Part shown: in pieces, positions 23,511 to 32,679 of the stretch
Layout of the letters: each line of letters begins with the position of its first letter
How positions within the stretch are numbered: the first letter of the stretch is position 1
Origin: Ruminococcus flavefaciens
Lineage (GTDB): Bacteria; Bacillota; Clostridia; Oscillospirales; Ruminococcaceae
Assembly (NCBI GenBank): GCA_002373775.1
Contig: DFJW01000087.1
Location: forward strand, 1-50,445
DNA: 50,445 bases
Direction: 5' to 3'
The notes under the pieces: model-generated
Told to the model about the DNA's origin: nothing
Database searches by the model: none
Seen by the model: the letters and a program-made list of their open reading frames with translations, nothing else
Program-made: the position numbers and the translations under genes

Positions 23511-25289
23511 TTACGGCTGTTTATCGCTGTCCGTGCGTTCCCATTGACCAAAGTCTCTGGCGTCTCCGGATATTTTGTATATGGATTTCTCCACCATTCG
23601 TCCGTAACCGGAAAACCAGTAAGTACACATGTACCTGTCAGGCGGATCACTCATACCGGCTATGTCGTTCACCGAGTAGCCTGCTCCGCTTCTGTCTGCG
23701 CCGGCATATTCAAGTATGCTTGCCGGGATGTTGTCCGTGCTTATGGGCGTGTAGCGATCGTACTGTATAGGTGCTTTTTCTGCATTTGCAGGCTTTATGG
23801 CAATAGCAGTCACCAGCTGTTCATCAAGATCGTTGTTGTATCCGCAGAGCTCACGAGGTGCACGGGCGTGGTCGCCCATTACTATGATAGTCGTGTTATC
23901 ATATATGCCAAGCCTTTTCAGTTCGTCGAAATAGTAGAAAAGTATCTCGAAATCGCCTCTTGTTGTGCTGTATTCATCCGGATACTCCGAGCTGTCAAAA
24001 AGGTCCACAAGTCTCTGGTCCACATTGTGGGAACAGTTCAGATGTATGAACGAGAACGTGGGGCTCTCACTGTCCGCATCAAGCCCGTTCTCCATGAGAT
24101 TGCGGCGGTACTTCAGATCTACTTCCACACCGTTTGCACAGGGGTGAAGGTCGTCCAGAGATGTATCAAAGCGCCGCATGTCCCTTGCAAAATTCGCTCC
24201 CATCCAGTAGCGGATGTTATGTTTCAGGATGTAGGGTGAGAATTCCGCAGCCGAAAGTCTTGCCATCATCTCCACAACGCCCTTGTGGCGGAAATAGTTC
24301 ATGCTCACGCTGTCTTCGCTGCATTCAACTATATTGTCACACTGTCCGGAAAGCTGCGCAGGACTTCCTACGGTAGTCATGCCGTCAGGTATCAGGTTTA
24401 TGGAATAGCCCTCATTCTTCAGCCGCTGAGTGAGCGTGTCTCCGGTCCATGCGTCATTTACATAGTCGAACCATTCCTCGTCGGTATACTGCTTGTTCGT
24501 CAGGAGCTGCGGAACTACCGGGAATGTGCTCGTTCCGTGGGAGACTGCATTCTGATAGAAGGTGAATCCCTCGAATTTCTCAGCCGCATCCGGGTACCTC
24601 TCAAGCACTCCGTCCATCCAGTAGCTGTCAAGTCTGTCCGTCAGGAACACGACTATATTGCTCTCTTTTGAAAGCGAGAAGGTAGGCTTATAGGAAAGGT
24701 ATTCCCTGTGTATGCCCTCATATTTTCCGAGATCCGTGCCTGCCAGTGCAACGCCGGAAGCTGCCGCCTGCCCAGCGCAGATGACGGCTGCTGCCGATAT
24801 AGCTACTCTGCTGCCTCTCAGCAGTCCGCGCAGTTTTCCTTCCGGGATCAGGAACGACGCGATGTATATCACAGTCGGCAGAAGCGCGGCTGTGAACCAT
24901 ATCACAGTATCCAGCACCACATCGCCTTTGTATTCGCTGTACCTCATGTCATTCGGCCGCAGTACAGGTGTGTCGTTGAGGAAAAGCTGCTGTATACATC
25001 CTGCCAAAAGCAGACCTGAAAACAGACAGATGCCTATCCTGCACGGTACCTCACCTGCAAGCAGGAGCAGATTGAGTATCAGTGCCAACAGAAGTGTCCC
25101 GGCGGCGGATGCAGCCAGCAACGGCAGAAGTATGTATCTGAACTCAACGGTGAATGCTGCCTGACAGCTGCAATAAAGTCTGAGCGGTTCAAAGAGCAGC
25201 AATGTGAAGCTGAGTGCAGCACTTACGATGAATATTATCGCTTCTATGCGTTTGCTGAAGCGGTCTCTGAGCTTTTTTCTTCCTTTCAT
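23511..25289 (-). CDS. LTA-synthase-like sulfatase-fold membrane protein 1
   Basis: A 592-residue protein: about five hydrophobic segments in the first 190 residues, then an extracellular alkaline-phosphatase/sulfatase-fold domain. Likely catalytic features are NIVVFLTDRLDSYWMD (metal Asp), the Thr-containing SHGTSTFP loop (nucleophile), FIHLNCSHN and VMGDHARAP (metal Asp and His). The overall design is that of lipoteichoic acid synthase and phosphoglycerol transferases, which polymerise or transfer glycerol-phosphate from phosphatidylglycerol outside the membrane; phosphoethanolamine transferase is an alternative. It lies 86 bases downstream of a close paralogue, so a tandem duplication is likely. 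A hairpin occupies the gap between them. Confidence 0.8.
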   Translation of the reverse strand: MKGRKKLRDRFSKRIEAIIFIVSAALSFTLLLFEPLRLYCSCQAAFTVEFRYILLPLLAASAAGTLLLALILNLLLLAGEVPCRIGICLFSGLLLAGCIQQLFLNDTPVLRPNDMRYSEYKGDVVLDTVIWFTAALLPTVIYIASFLIPEGKLRGLLRGSRVAISAAAVICAGQAAASGVALAGTDLGKYEGIHREYLSYKPTFSLSKESNIVVFLTDRLDSYWMDGVLERYPDAAEKFEGFTFYQNAVSHGTSTFPVVPQLLTNKQYTDEEWFDYVNDAWTGDTLTQRLKNEGYSINLIPDGMTTVGSPAQLSGQCDNIVECSEDSVSMNYFRHKGVVEMMARLSAAEFSPYILKHNIRYWMGANFARDMRRFDTSLDDLHPCANGVEVDLKYRRNLMENGLDADSESPTFSFIHLNCSHNVDQRLVDLFDSSEYPDEYSTTRGDFEILFYYFDELKRLGIYDNTTIIVMGDHARAPRELCGYNNDLDEQLVTAIAIKPANAEKAPIQYDRYTPISTDNIPASILEYAGADRSGAGYSVNDIAGMSDPPDRYMCTYWFSGYGRMVEKSIYKISGDARDFGQWERTDSDKQP

Positions 25290-25312
25290 GGATAATTCCC
25301 CCTATAACGATC

Positions 25313-25341
25313 AAGACCGCCGCAACCGATGCAGCGGTCTT
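25313..25341. other. Intergenic hairpin between the two LTA-synthase-like genes
   Basis: An 8-bp perfect inverted repeat (AAGACCGC and complement) with a 13-base loop. A U-rich tail is present only for plus-strand transcription (TTGTTTCT), so for the minus-strand genes it is more likely an mRNA-stability or processing element than a terminator. Confidence 0.4.
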
Positions 25342-25375
25342 TGTTTCTATATCATTCTGCTTGATATCCGGTCAT

Positions 25376-27229
25376 TTATTCGTGATCGGGCTGTGCTTCC
25401 CAGTTGTCAAAATCCCTTGCGTTTCCGGTTATCTTGTAAAGAGTCTTATATGTTACTTTTCCATATCCACCCCAGAGATATGTCTGCATGTATCTGTCAA
25501 CATGAAGATCGTTCTCATAGATCTCTCTGTAGGAATAACCGGGATAATCTGTGTAATAATCGCCGTAAGGCTTGCAGAGTTCCTTGTAGTCAAGACCGGC
25601 GTAGTCGATTATGCTTGCGCCGAAGAAGTCGTTGGAAAGCTCTGCTGTGCTGTTTATTTCAAGCGGTCCGGATGCTGAGCCGGCAGGTTTTATCAGGATG
25701 CCTGTAGTGATCGCGCTGTCAAGTCCGTCCTTGTGTTCCTTTTCTATCTCAACAGGTGCTCTGCCGTGGTCACCCATGATGATTATGGTGCTGTTGTCAT
25801 AGACGCCGAGTTCCTTCATCTGCTGGAAGTACTCGAAAAGTATCTCGAAATCGCCTCTGCCGGTAGCCAGATTAGATGTGGGCTCATCCTTGTCATAGAG
25901 GTCGATGATATCTCTGTTGGTGTCGTGGAAACCGTTGAGATGTGTAAATGTGAAAGTCTTGTTGTCATTGTCAGCATTCAGACCGTGTGATCTGAGATAA
26001 TCGTAGTAGGCAATGTCGGATGCTGCACCCACTGTCATGGGGACCTGATCTTCGATCTCGCTGTCATACACTACAAAGCGTGATGAAAGGTCTGCACCGA
26101 GTCCGTTGGTGATATCGCTCTTGAAGCTGTAGGGTGCAAGACGTGAAAGTGAAAGTCTTGTCATAGTGGGAACGATGCCGCCCTCACCGAGATAGTTGAT
26201 GTGAAAATCATCCTTGCTGCATTCGCAGATATTGGCACACTGACCTTCAAGCTGACCGATGCTGCCGTAAGTCGTGAGGCTGTCTATGAGAAGATTTGCA
26301 TCGTATCCGTTCTTTGTGAGGATCTTTGAAACTGTATCCCCTTCCCATGACTTGCTTATGTAATCAGCCCACTCCTGACCGTCGTAAAGATTCATGGTCA
26401 GCATCTGCGGAACTGACGGGAAAGTGCTTGTGGAATGAGCTACATTGTTCTGATAGAATGTGAATCCGTCCAGCTTTTCATTCACTTCCGGATACTTATC
26501 GAGCATATCGTCCATCCAGTTGCTGTCAAGTCTGTCTGTGAGGAAAACTACGATATTCCCCTCTTCAGAGAGCGACATTGCCGGTTTATATGAAAGATAG
26601 CTGGTATACTGCTTGTTGTACTTGGAAAAGTCGGCTGTTGCGAAGGAACTCATAGTGCCGGCAAACTGCATTATAAGAACTACGGCAGATATGTAAGGTA
26701 TAGCCATGCCGTCGCCGAGATGCAGCAGTTTGTTCTTAGGGAGCAGCTTTCCGAGTATGGAAAGAATAAGCGGAAGCACCGAAACGGTGATGAAGATCAC
26801 CATATTCATTATAGTAGAGAAGCTGTGATCGTTGTACTTTGCATCAGCACCTGTGAGTGAGACCATTCTGCCGTTGAGCAGAAGTGCCTGAAGGTAACCT
26901 GCGAGCATAGTTCCGAAAAGCAGGCGTGATACGAACGTGTAAAGCGGCTTCCATATGAGCAGCAGAAGGTTGAGCAGGACGATCAGTGCAGCCGCTCCTG
27001 TAAGAGCCGTAAGGAGCATAGGCACTGCTGCCGTCTTGAAGGAAACTATGAATTCTCTCTGATTTCCCATAAAAATATCCGCTGCCGGGAAAAAGAAAAG
27101 CGTGAAGCTGAAAGCGACGCTGAGAAGTATTATCAGTGCTTCAGTCTTTTTGGTGAATTTCTTTGGCTTTTCAGCCTTTTCGTTCTTTGCAGCTCCGACT
27201 GCCGGAGTGCTTGTTTCTTGTTTGCTCAT
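25376..27229 (-). CDS. LTA-synthase-like sulfatase-fold membrane protein 2
   Basis: A 617-residue paralogue of the downstream gene. It has a Lys-rich cytoplasmic N-terminus (EKPKKFTKKTE), about five transmembrane segments, and an extracellular sulfatase-fold domain with the same landmarks: NIVVFLTDRLDSNWMD, AHSTSTFPSVP, FTHLNGFHD and IMGDHGRAP. Both copies share the rest of the domain (for example GDFEILFEYFQQMKELGVYDN here), so substrates may be similar. A role in assembling or decorating a glycerol-phosphate polymer is inferred from fold and from the TagF-like fusion nearby. It has its own promoter, divergent from the sigma factor promoter, and is probably co-transcribed with copy 1. The ribosome-binding site is AGGAGAGG. 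Confidence 0.8.
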   Translation of the reverse strand: MSKQETSTPAVGAAKNEKAEKPKKFTKKTEALIILLSVAFSFTLFFFPAADIFMGNQREFIVSFKTAAVPMLLTALTGAAALIVLLNLLLLIWKPLYTFVSRLLFGTMLAGYLQALLLNGRMVSLTGADAKYNDHSFSTIMNMVIFITVSVLPLILSILGKLLPKNKLLHLGDGMAIPYISAVVLIMQFAGTMSSFATADFSKYNKQYTSYLSYKPAMSLSEEGNIVVFLTDRLDSNWMDDMLDKYPEVNEKLDGFTFYQNNVAHSTSTFPSVPQMLTMNLYDGQEWADYISKSWEGDTVSKILTKNGYDANLLIDSLTTYGSIGQLEGQCANICECSKDDFHINYLGEGGIVPTMTRLSLSRLAPYSFKSDITNGLGADLSSRFVVYDSEIEDQVPMTVGAASDIAYYDYLRSHGLNADNDNKTFTFTHLNGFHDTNRDIIDLYDKDEPTSNLATGRGDFEILFEYFQQMKELGVYDNSTIIIMGDHGRAPVEIEKEHKDGLDSAITTGILIKPAGSASGPLEINSTAELSNDFFGASIIDYAGLDYKELCKPYGDYYTDYPGYSYREIYENDLHVDRYMQTYLWGGYGKVTYKTLYKITGNARDFDNWEAQPDHE

Positions 27230-27272
27230 TATTCCTCTCCTATTTTGTATAATTTTTACCAGTATCTACACT

Positions 27273-27285
27273 GCGTTTAAAACGC
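27273..27285. promoter_or_regulatory. Palindrome downstream of the LTA-like promoter
   Basis: GCGTTTAAAACGC is an inverted repeat with 6-bp arms, lying between the minus-strand -10 box (27296) and the ATG at 27229. It could be an operator; no regulator is identified. Confidence 0.3.
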
Positions 27286-27295
27286 TACATTACCT

Positions 27296-27324
27296 ATTCT
27301 ATCACATTTGTCAGGCATTGTCAA
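27296..27324 (-). promoter_or_regulatory. Sigma-A promoter for the LTA-synthase-like pair
   Basis: TTGACA and TAGAAT on the minus strand, with a 17-base spacer. It is back-to-back with the sigma factor promoter, whose -35 box begins about 45 bases away. Confidence 0.65.
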
Positions 27325-27369
27325 GGAAATAACGAAATATGAGTCGTTTCTTCTTTTTATGGTACGCTG

Positions 27370-27398
27370 TTGACAAGATCTGAAGAAAAATATATAAT
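27370..27398 (+). promoter_or_regulatory. Perfect-consensus promoter of the sigma factor operon
   Basis: TTGACA, 17 bases, TATAAT: an exact match to the housekeeping consensus. It indicates strong sigma-A-dependent expression of the sigma factor, with control presumably post-translational through its membrane partner. No ECF-type autoregulatory promoter was recognised. Confidence 0.8.
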
Positions 27399-27463
27399 GA
27401 TGTGAGAGAAACAATGAGTTCGCACGTCTAATATACAGAAAGGACTCAAGGGGAGGAGGGCCT

Positions 27464-28018
27464 ATGGATACAGGTGCAGAAAGCTACCGCCGTTATCTTG
27501 ACGGAGATGACAACGGCATCGTCGATATAATCCGCGATTACAAAGACGGATTAACGCTGTATCTCTGCGGTATAACAGGAAATATCTTTTCCGCAGAAGA
27601 TGCAATGGAAGATACATTTTTCAAAATAGTTACAAAAAAGCCGCGTTTTTCGGAAAAAAGTTCCTTTAAAACATGGCTGTACTCCATAGGCAGAAATACC
27701 GCGATAGACAGCATGCGAAAGCGCTCTCGCCTCTCTGACTCCCCCATTGAGGATATAAGCGCTGCCGATGAAACTGCCGATCTTGAGCGGAACTACCTTA
27801 AAGAAGAACAGAAGATAGCTATCCATAAAGCCATCTCGTCCCTGAACCCCGATTACAGACAGATCCTCCATCTCATTTTTTTCGAAGGGTTCTCAAACGG
27901 CGAAGCTGCTGATATAATGCGAAAAGGCAAAAGACAGATAGAAAACCTGCTGTACCGCGCCAAAAGTGCTTTAAGATCAGAACTTGAAAAGGAGGGATTC
28001 GTTTATGAGATCGTATAA
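27464..28018 (+). CDS. RNA polymerase sigma-70 family factor (ECF type)
   Basis: A 184-residue sigma factor with only regions 2 and 4. Region 2 spans residues ~20-90 and includes AEDAMEDTFFKIVTK and FKTWLYSIGRNTAIDSMRKR. Region 4 spans ~120-180 (LNPDYRQILHLIFFEGFSNGEAADIM...RQIENLLYRAKSALR), a helix-turn-helix that would read the -35 element. GGGGAGGAGGG precedes the ATG. Its last 14 bases overlap the next gene, a membrane protein with the topology of an anti-sigma factor, so the pair most likely forms a signal-responsive switch. Regulated promoters are not identified in this window. Confidence 0.92.
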   Translation: MDTGAESYRRYLDGDDNGIVDIIRDYKDGLTLYLCGITGNIFSAEDAMEDTFFKIVTKKPRFSEKSSFKTWLYSIGRNTAIDSMRKRSRLSDSPIEDISAADETADLERNYLKEEQKIAIHKAISSLNPDYRQILHLIFFEGFSNGEAADIMRKGKRQIENLLYRAKSALRSELEKEGFVYEIV

Positions 28019-29453
28019 AGAGATAGCCGATCGTGTTCTTGAGAGAAGAGACGAATACCTCGCTGAAAAGAAAAAGAAGCGTGCAGCTCTGATACGCGGT
28101 ATCTCAGCCGCTGCCGGCACAGGTCTTATGCTTATGGTCGGCATAGGATTATGGCAGAACTCCGACATCCGCAAGGCGGCACCTTCACAGCACGAAAATC
28201 AGTACATTATCACCGAATATACCACGGAAGATGCTCCGGATACCACTTCACCGGATATCACCGGAACTGAAACAGTTTCCACGGATATCGTGACCACCGT
28301 AACAGAACCGGCTTCTGAGTCTGCTTCCTCCCCTACAGGCAGCTCAAAGGACGAAACTGTAACGACCACGACCGCAAACAGCACTTCCACAACTCCTGCA
28401 TCCACTCCCGAAGGCACTGACGTCCCGACTTCCACAAGCACATCGACCGGCACTTCCCACAGCGGAACTTCCGCTTCCGGGACAGCGTCCCATGTCCGCA
28501 CGACCACATCAGTCGTGACAACAGGACGTTCAACTGCGACCGCAACACATACAACACGGCGAACTACTGCTACAGGCACGACTACCACAAAGCAGACGAC
28601 TACCGCCGCTACCACGACCAAGCAGCATCAGACGACCACGACCACAAACATGACACATCCGTACAGTACTACAACTATCACCCAGACCACTACCAGGTAC
28701 TACACTTATGCCACTTCTACGGAATGGTTCACCACAACTACTACGACTGCCATCTACACATGGCACACAACCACTACGACCACTACAACAGTCACAACTA
28801 TCTGGTACACGTCCACTCTGGCGACGAATGTGACAACACCGCCGGAGGAGATATATACATGGTTCTATTACGACGGCTACAGGTACGATATAGAAGATAG
28901 CTATGAAATGATCAACTCAGCACTGGACGTTGCAGCACCCATAGGTCATGTTGATCCGGATGTCAGGTCTGATCCGTATACCGGTCTGCTCGTTCCCAAC
29001 AGCATCGACGTCTATAAGATACCAAATGTTGATCCATATTACGCGGTCGCCATAAAATTCACGGAGAACTGGGAACACAGAGGTCACCTGCTGGCTTACC
29101 GCAATTCATACCGTATCGGAGAACCTCCTGATACCATTAATGATCTGATAGACGGATTAGGACTTACAACCGAAGCAGCCGGCTTCACAGCCACGCTTGA
29201 GGACGGTACCAGCAAGTACTACGACAAGTATAAATTGCAGCAGATACTGGACATTATCAAAAGCGCCGGAAGGAGCGACAAATATATATGGGAGTGTCCG
29301 CTTATCATCAGCATATCCACCAGATATACAAAGTCACCGATAATCCTCCGTATAGATGAAGAACACATATACGCCCAGGCGTTCAGCGGCTACCCATTCT
29401 CGATAACTCCAGAACAATACCGGCAGATCCTCGAAGTATTGAATACGACTTAG
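28005..29453 (+). CDS. Thr-rich membrane-anchored protein, probable anti-sigma/sensor
   Basis: A 482-residue protein. Residues 1-27 are basic and cytoplasmic (MRSYKEIADRVLERRDEYLA, then KKKKR). Residues ~28-50 form one transmembrane helix (LIRGISAAAGTGLMLMVGIG). Residues ~70-285 are an extreme Thr-rich linker with long TTTT runs, probably an extended stalk that could be O-glycosylated. The last ~190 residues are a globular extracellular domain (from YTWFYYDGYRYD to EQYRQILEVLNTT) that I do not recognise. Overlap with the sigma gene and this topology suggest an anti-sigma factor in which the short cytoplasmic part holds the sigma factor and the distal domain senses something outside, comparable in plan to RsgI proteins. 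No zinc-binding anti-sigma motif is seen. The start at 28005 follows AAGGAGGG. Confidence 0.72.
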   Translation: MRSYKEIADRVLERRDEYLAEKKKKRAALIRGISAAAGTGLMLMVGIGLWQNSDIRKAAPSQHENQYIITEYTTEDAPDTTSPDITGTETVSTDIVTTVTEPASESASSPTGSSKDETVTTTTANSTSTTPASTPEGTDVPTSTSTSTGTSHSGTSASGTASHVRTTTSVVTTGRSTATATHTTRRTTATGTTTTKQTTTAATTTKQHQTTTTTNMTHPYSTTTITQTTTRYYTYATSTEWFTTTTTTAIYTWHTTTTTTTTVTTIWYTSTLATNVTTPPEEIYTWFYYDGYRYDIEDSYEMINSALDVAAPIGHVDPDVRSDPYTGLLVPNSIDVYKIPNVDPYYAVAIKFTENWEHRGHLLAYRNSYRIGEPPDTINDLIDGLGLTTEAAGFTATLEDGTSKYYDKYKLQQILDIIKSAGRSDKYIWECPLIISISTRYTKSPIILRIDEEHIYAQAFSGYPFSITPEQYRQILEVLNTT

Positions 29454-29462
29454 CTTTATATT

Positions 29463-29503
29463 AGCCTTCCGCTGCTATTTAACGGCGGAAGGCTGATATT
29501 TTG
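29463..29503 (+). terminator. Terminator after the sigma/anti-sigma pair
   Basis: A 10-bp perfect stem (AGCCTTCCGC and complement), 12-base loop, then GATATTTTG. Confidence 0.8.
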
Positions 29504-29529
29504 CACTGCGGTGTTTTTTATGTGCCCGA

Positions 29530-29558
29530 TTGACAAAAGCAGGATGATATGTTATAAT
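29530..29558 (+). promoter_or_regulatory. Perfect-consensus promoter of proS
   Basis: TTGACA, 17 bases, TATAAT. The leader is about 35 bases, leaving no room for a T-box leader between this promoter and the ATG at 29601. Confidence 0.8.
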
Positions 29559-29600
29559 AGTCGTATCTATGTAAAATAAATCAGAAAGAGGTCAAATTCT

Positions 29601-31043
29601 ATGGCTAAAGATAAAAAAATGGTCACTGCCATCACCTCAATGGACGAGGATTTTGCGCAGTGGTATACCGATATCTGCAAGAAGGCAGAGCTGGTAGAAT
29701 ACACCAGTGTAAAGGGCTGTATGGTCATTCGTCCCTACGGCTATGCTATATGGGAAAATATGCAGAGGATCCTTGACGGCATGTTCAAGGCAACAGGACA
29801 CGAGAATGTCTGCATGCCCATGTTCATTCCCGAGAGCCTTCTCCAGAAGGAAAAGGATCACGTTGAGGGCTTTGCTCCCGAAGTTGCATGGGTAACTCAA
29901 GGCGGAAACGAGAAGCTTGAGGACAGGCTTTGTGTACGTCCTACTTCCGAGACACTCTTCTGCGAGCACTATTCCAACATCGTTCACTCTTACCGTGATC
30001 TTCCCAAGCTCTACAATCAGTGGGTAAGCGTTGTTCGCTGGGAGAAGACCACTCGTCCGTTCCTCCGTTCAAGGGAGTTCCTCTGGCAGGAAGGTCACAC
30101 TATCCACGCAACCGCTGAGGAGGCTATCGAAGAGACAGAGCGCATGCTCAACGTTTACGCTGATTTCTGCGAGAAGGATCTTGCAATGCCCGTCATAAAA
30201 GGCAAGAAGACAGAGAGCGACAAGTTTGCGGGAGCTGTTTCCACATATGCTATCGAGGCTCTCATGCACGACGGCAAGGCTCTTCAGGCTGGTACTTCTC
30301 ACTATTTCGGTGACGGTTTCGCCAAGGCATTCGATATAGAGTACACTGACAAGGACAACAAGAGAGTATTCCCTCACCAGACAAGCTGGGGCGTTACTAC
30401 ACGTCTGATCGGTGCAGTCATCATGACTCACGGTGACGACAGCGGTCTTGTTCTTCCTCCCGCAGTAGCTCCCATTCAGGCTGTAGTTATCCCGATCGCT
30501 CAGCACAAGGAAGGCGTACTCGACAAGGCAAACGATCTTCTCGAAGCTCTCAAGTCTCAGGGCATCAGAGCTAAGCTGGATGACAGCGAGAACTCACCCG
30601 GCTGGAAGTTCGCTGAGTATGAAATGAAGGGCGTTCCGGTCCGTATTGAGATTGGTCCCCGTGATATCGAAGAGGGCAACTGCATCGTTGCTATTCGTTA
30701 CAACGGTGAGAAGAAGACAGTTGCTATCGCTGATATGCCTGTACTTGTAAAGGCTCTCCTTGAAAAGGATATCCCAGAGGGAATGTTCGCGAAGGCAGCT
30801 GAGAACCGTGCAAACAGAACATATTCCTGCACTACTATCGACGAGATAAATGCTGCTCTCGAAAAGGGCGACGGCTTCGTAAAGGCAATGTGGTGCGGCG
30901 ACGAAGCTTGCGAAGACGAGGTCAAGGAAAAGACCGGCGTTGGTTCAAGATGTATCCCCTTCGATCAGGAACAGCTCTCAGACAAGTGCGTATGCTGCGG
31001 CAAACCTGCCAAGTGCATGGTTTACTGGGGCAAAGCTTATTGA
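29601..31043 (+). CDS. proS: Prolyl-tRNA synthetase (archaeal/eukaryotic type)
   Basis: A 480-residue class II aminoacyl-tRNA synthetase. It lacks the editing insertion of the long bacterial ProRS. Class II motif 2 is visible around [37 protein letters not shown] and [22 protein letters not shown] are also typical. The anticodon-binding domain follows (~residues 285-385), then a C-terminal domain with cysteines ([19 protein letters not shown]) and the terminal Tyr typical of this subtype, which commonly binds zinc. Function: charging tRNA-Pro with proline. It is monocistronic, with AGAGG upstream, a perfect promoter and a strong bidirectional terminator. Confidence 0.97.
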   Translation: MAKDKKMVTAITSMDEDFAQWYTDICKKAELVEYTSVKGCMVIRPYGYAIWENMQRILDGMFKATGHENVCMPMFIPESLLQKEKDHVEGFAPEVAWVTQGGNEKLEDRLCVRPTSETLFCEHYSNIVHSYRDLPKLYNQWVSVVRWEKTTRPFLRSREFLWQEGHTIHATAEEAIEETERMLNVYADFCEKDLAMPVIKGKKTESDKFAGAVSTYAIEALMHDGKALQAGTSHYFGDGFAKAFDIEYTDKDNKRVFPHQTSWGVTTRLIGAVIMTHGDDSGLVLPPAVAPIQAVVIPIAQHKEGVLDKANDLLEALKSQGIRAKLDDSENSPGWKFAEYEMKGVPVRIEIGPRDIEEGNCIVAIRYNGEKKTVAIADMPVLVKALLEKDIPEGMFAKAAENRANRTYSCTTIDEINAALEKGDGFVKAMWCGDEACEDEVKEKTGVGSRCIPFDQEQLSDKCVCCGKPAKCMVYWGKAY

Positions 31044-31070
31044 TCTGACTGCAACATGATAAAACAAAAC

Positions 31071-31107
31071 AGCCCGGAAACAGATGAACTGTTTCCGGGC
31101 TTTAGTT
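31071..31107 (+). terminator. Bidirectional terminator between proS and the pglF-like gene
   Basis: A 13-bp perfect stem (AGCCCGGAAACAG and complement) with a 5-base loop. It is followed by TTTAGTT on the plus strand and by GTTTTGTTTTATC on the minus strand, so it serves both convergent genes. Confidence 0.9.
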
Positions 31108-31114
31108 ATGTATC

Positions 31115-32644
31115 TCATTCAGCTGAACTGCCGAGAGTCTGGAGTTCCTTTCCATTGAACTCCTCGGGAGTGATAAATGTCGGCACCATATCGTGGAGTG
31201 CGCTTATTGCTATCTCCTCATTATTTTCCAGTGCGGCATTTCTCAGATCATTGAGCCTTGAAGCGAATGTCGCCTCATCAATATCTATCTGCTTGCCGAT
31301 GAATATGAGCTTGTTGGACGTCTTCTGAAGTCCTTCCTCATCCATCAGCAGTTCTTCCTTGATCTTTTCTCCCGGTCTGAGACCTGTGAACACTATCGGC
31401 ACATCTTTGTAAGGAACTTTGCCGTACATGCGGATAAGGTTCTCGGCAAGAGTCACTATCTTGACCGGTCTGCCCATATCGAGCACGAAGATCTCTCCGC
31501 CGTGTGCTATGGCAGCCGCCTCCATTACAAGGCTCACTGCTTCCGGTATCGTCATGAAGTAGCGGATGATGTCCTCATGAGTAACGGTAACAGGTCTTCC
31601 CTGCTCTATCTGACGCTTGAAAAGAGGTATAACAGAACCGTTGGAGCCGAGCACATTTCCGAAACGTGTGGTCACGAATTCTGTTCTGCCCTCGTTCTGC
31701 TGTGCAAGGTACTGGACTATCATCTCACAGCAGCGTTTTGAAGCGCCCATTGCATTTGTGGGATTGACTGCCTTGTCTGTGGATATCATCACAAACTTCT
31801 CAACGTTGTGGTACTGCGCGAGAGTTGCCACGTTGAATGTACCTATGACATTGTTCTTTATAGCCTCCATCGGCGATACTTCCATGAGCGGTACATGTTT
31901 ATGAGCAGCAGCATGGAATACTACCTGCGGCTTGTACTTTTCAAATATCTGGTTCATGCGGAAATAATCACGGACTGAAGCTATGAGGGTAACGAGATCC
32001 AGTTCCTCGCCGTAATCCATTATCAGTTCCTGTTGTATCTCATAGGCATTGTTCTCATAGATATCGACGATTATTACCTTTTTAGGGTTGTACTTGGCTA
32101 TCTGTCTTACCAGCTCGGAACCTATAGATCCGCCGCCTCCGGTCACCATGCAGACCTTTCCGCTTATGAAATTGCGGATATCGGCATTGTCAAACTTTAT
32201 GGGATCTCTGCCGAGGAGTTCCTCAACCTTGATATCTCTCACCTGTCCCAGCAGAGTGGAATTATCATTGAGGATCAGTGTGCCGATGAAAGGCACTATC
32301 TTCAGCGGCAGCTTGGTATCGTTGCATATATCTATGATGCCCTTTCTCTCATTCTCGGTAAGAGAAGGGATAGCAAGTATCAGCTGTTCAACTTCGAATT
32401 CCTTTACATAATCCGGTATCTTTGAAGAAGGTCCGACTATCTTTACCCCAAGAAGCTCCTTGCCTATCTTTTCCGGATCATTATCTACTATACAAACAGG
32501 CTCAAACTGTGCAGCAAGCTTATCCTTTGTGTACGGTGATCTCTGCGCATTGAAGATCTCACTGAGCAGCATCTTGCCAGCCTGTCCGCCTCCTATTATC
32601 ATGGTGCGTTTAGCGTTAGCACCAAATTCTATTTCAGATCTCAT
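31115..32644 (-). CDS. pglF: UDP-GlcNAc 4,6-dehydratase-like protein lacking transmembrane helices (PglF/CapD family)
   Basis: A 509-residue protein with two Rossmann regions: an N-terminal CoA-binding-like part (MIIGGGQAGKMLL), then the SDR-type catalytic domain (MVTGGGGSIGSELVRQIA, HAAAHKHVPLMEVSP, MISTDKAVNPTNAMGASKR and FVTTRFGNVLGSNGSVIPLF). This is the PglF/CapD/FlaA1 family, which makes the 4-keto-6-deoxy sugar from UDP-GlcNAc, first step to UDP-diacetylbacillosamine. Family members often carry four N-terminal membrane helices; here the protein starts at MRSEIEFGANAKR, so those are absent and it should be soluble. It has its own promoter and lies downstream of the rest of the glycan locus, after a terminator. 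PglE, PglD and PglC homologues lie at 47-50 kb. Confidence 0.88.
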   Translation of the reverse strand: MRSEIEFGANAKRTMIIGGGQAGKMLLSEIFNAQRSPYTKDKLAAQFEPVCIVDNDPEKIGKELLGVKIVGPSSKIPDYVKEFEVEQLILAIPSLTENERKGIIDICNDTKLPLKIVPFIGTLILNDNSTLLGQVRDIKVEELLGRDPIKFDNADIRNFISGKVCMVTGGGGSIGSELVRQIAKYNPKKVIIVDIYENNAYEIQQELIMDYGEELDLVTLIASVRDYFRMNQIFEKYKPQVVFHAAAHKHVPLMEVSPMEAIKNNVIGTFNVATLAQYHNVEKFVMISTDKAVNPTNAMGASKRCCEMIVQYLAQQNEGRTEFVTTRFGNVLGSNGSVIPLFKRQIEQGRPVTVTHEDIIRYFMTIPEAVSLVMEAAAIAHGGEIFVLDMGRPVKIVTLAENLIRMYGKVPYKDVPIVFTGLRPGEKIKEELLMDEEGLQKTSNKLIFIGKQIDIDEATFASRLNDLRNAALENNEEIAISALHDMVPTFITPEEFNGKELQTLGSSAE

Positions 32645-32679
32645 ACCACACCTCTATCAAAATATAACGATCTAAGTAT

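Noticed and set aside
25313..25341. Terminator for the upstream LTA-like gene
   Set aside because: The U-rich tail is on the plus strand only, whereas both flanking genes are read on the minus strand.
28199..28621. Minus-strand Val-rich frame that looks like a membrane protein
   Set aside because: It is the complement of the Thr-rich (ACN codon) linker; runs of ACC/ACT on one strand read as Val codons on the other.
29559..29600. T-box leader ahead of proS
   Set aside because: The promoter lies about 40 bases from the start codon, too close for a T-box, and no T-box sequence is visible.
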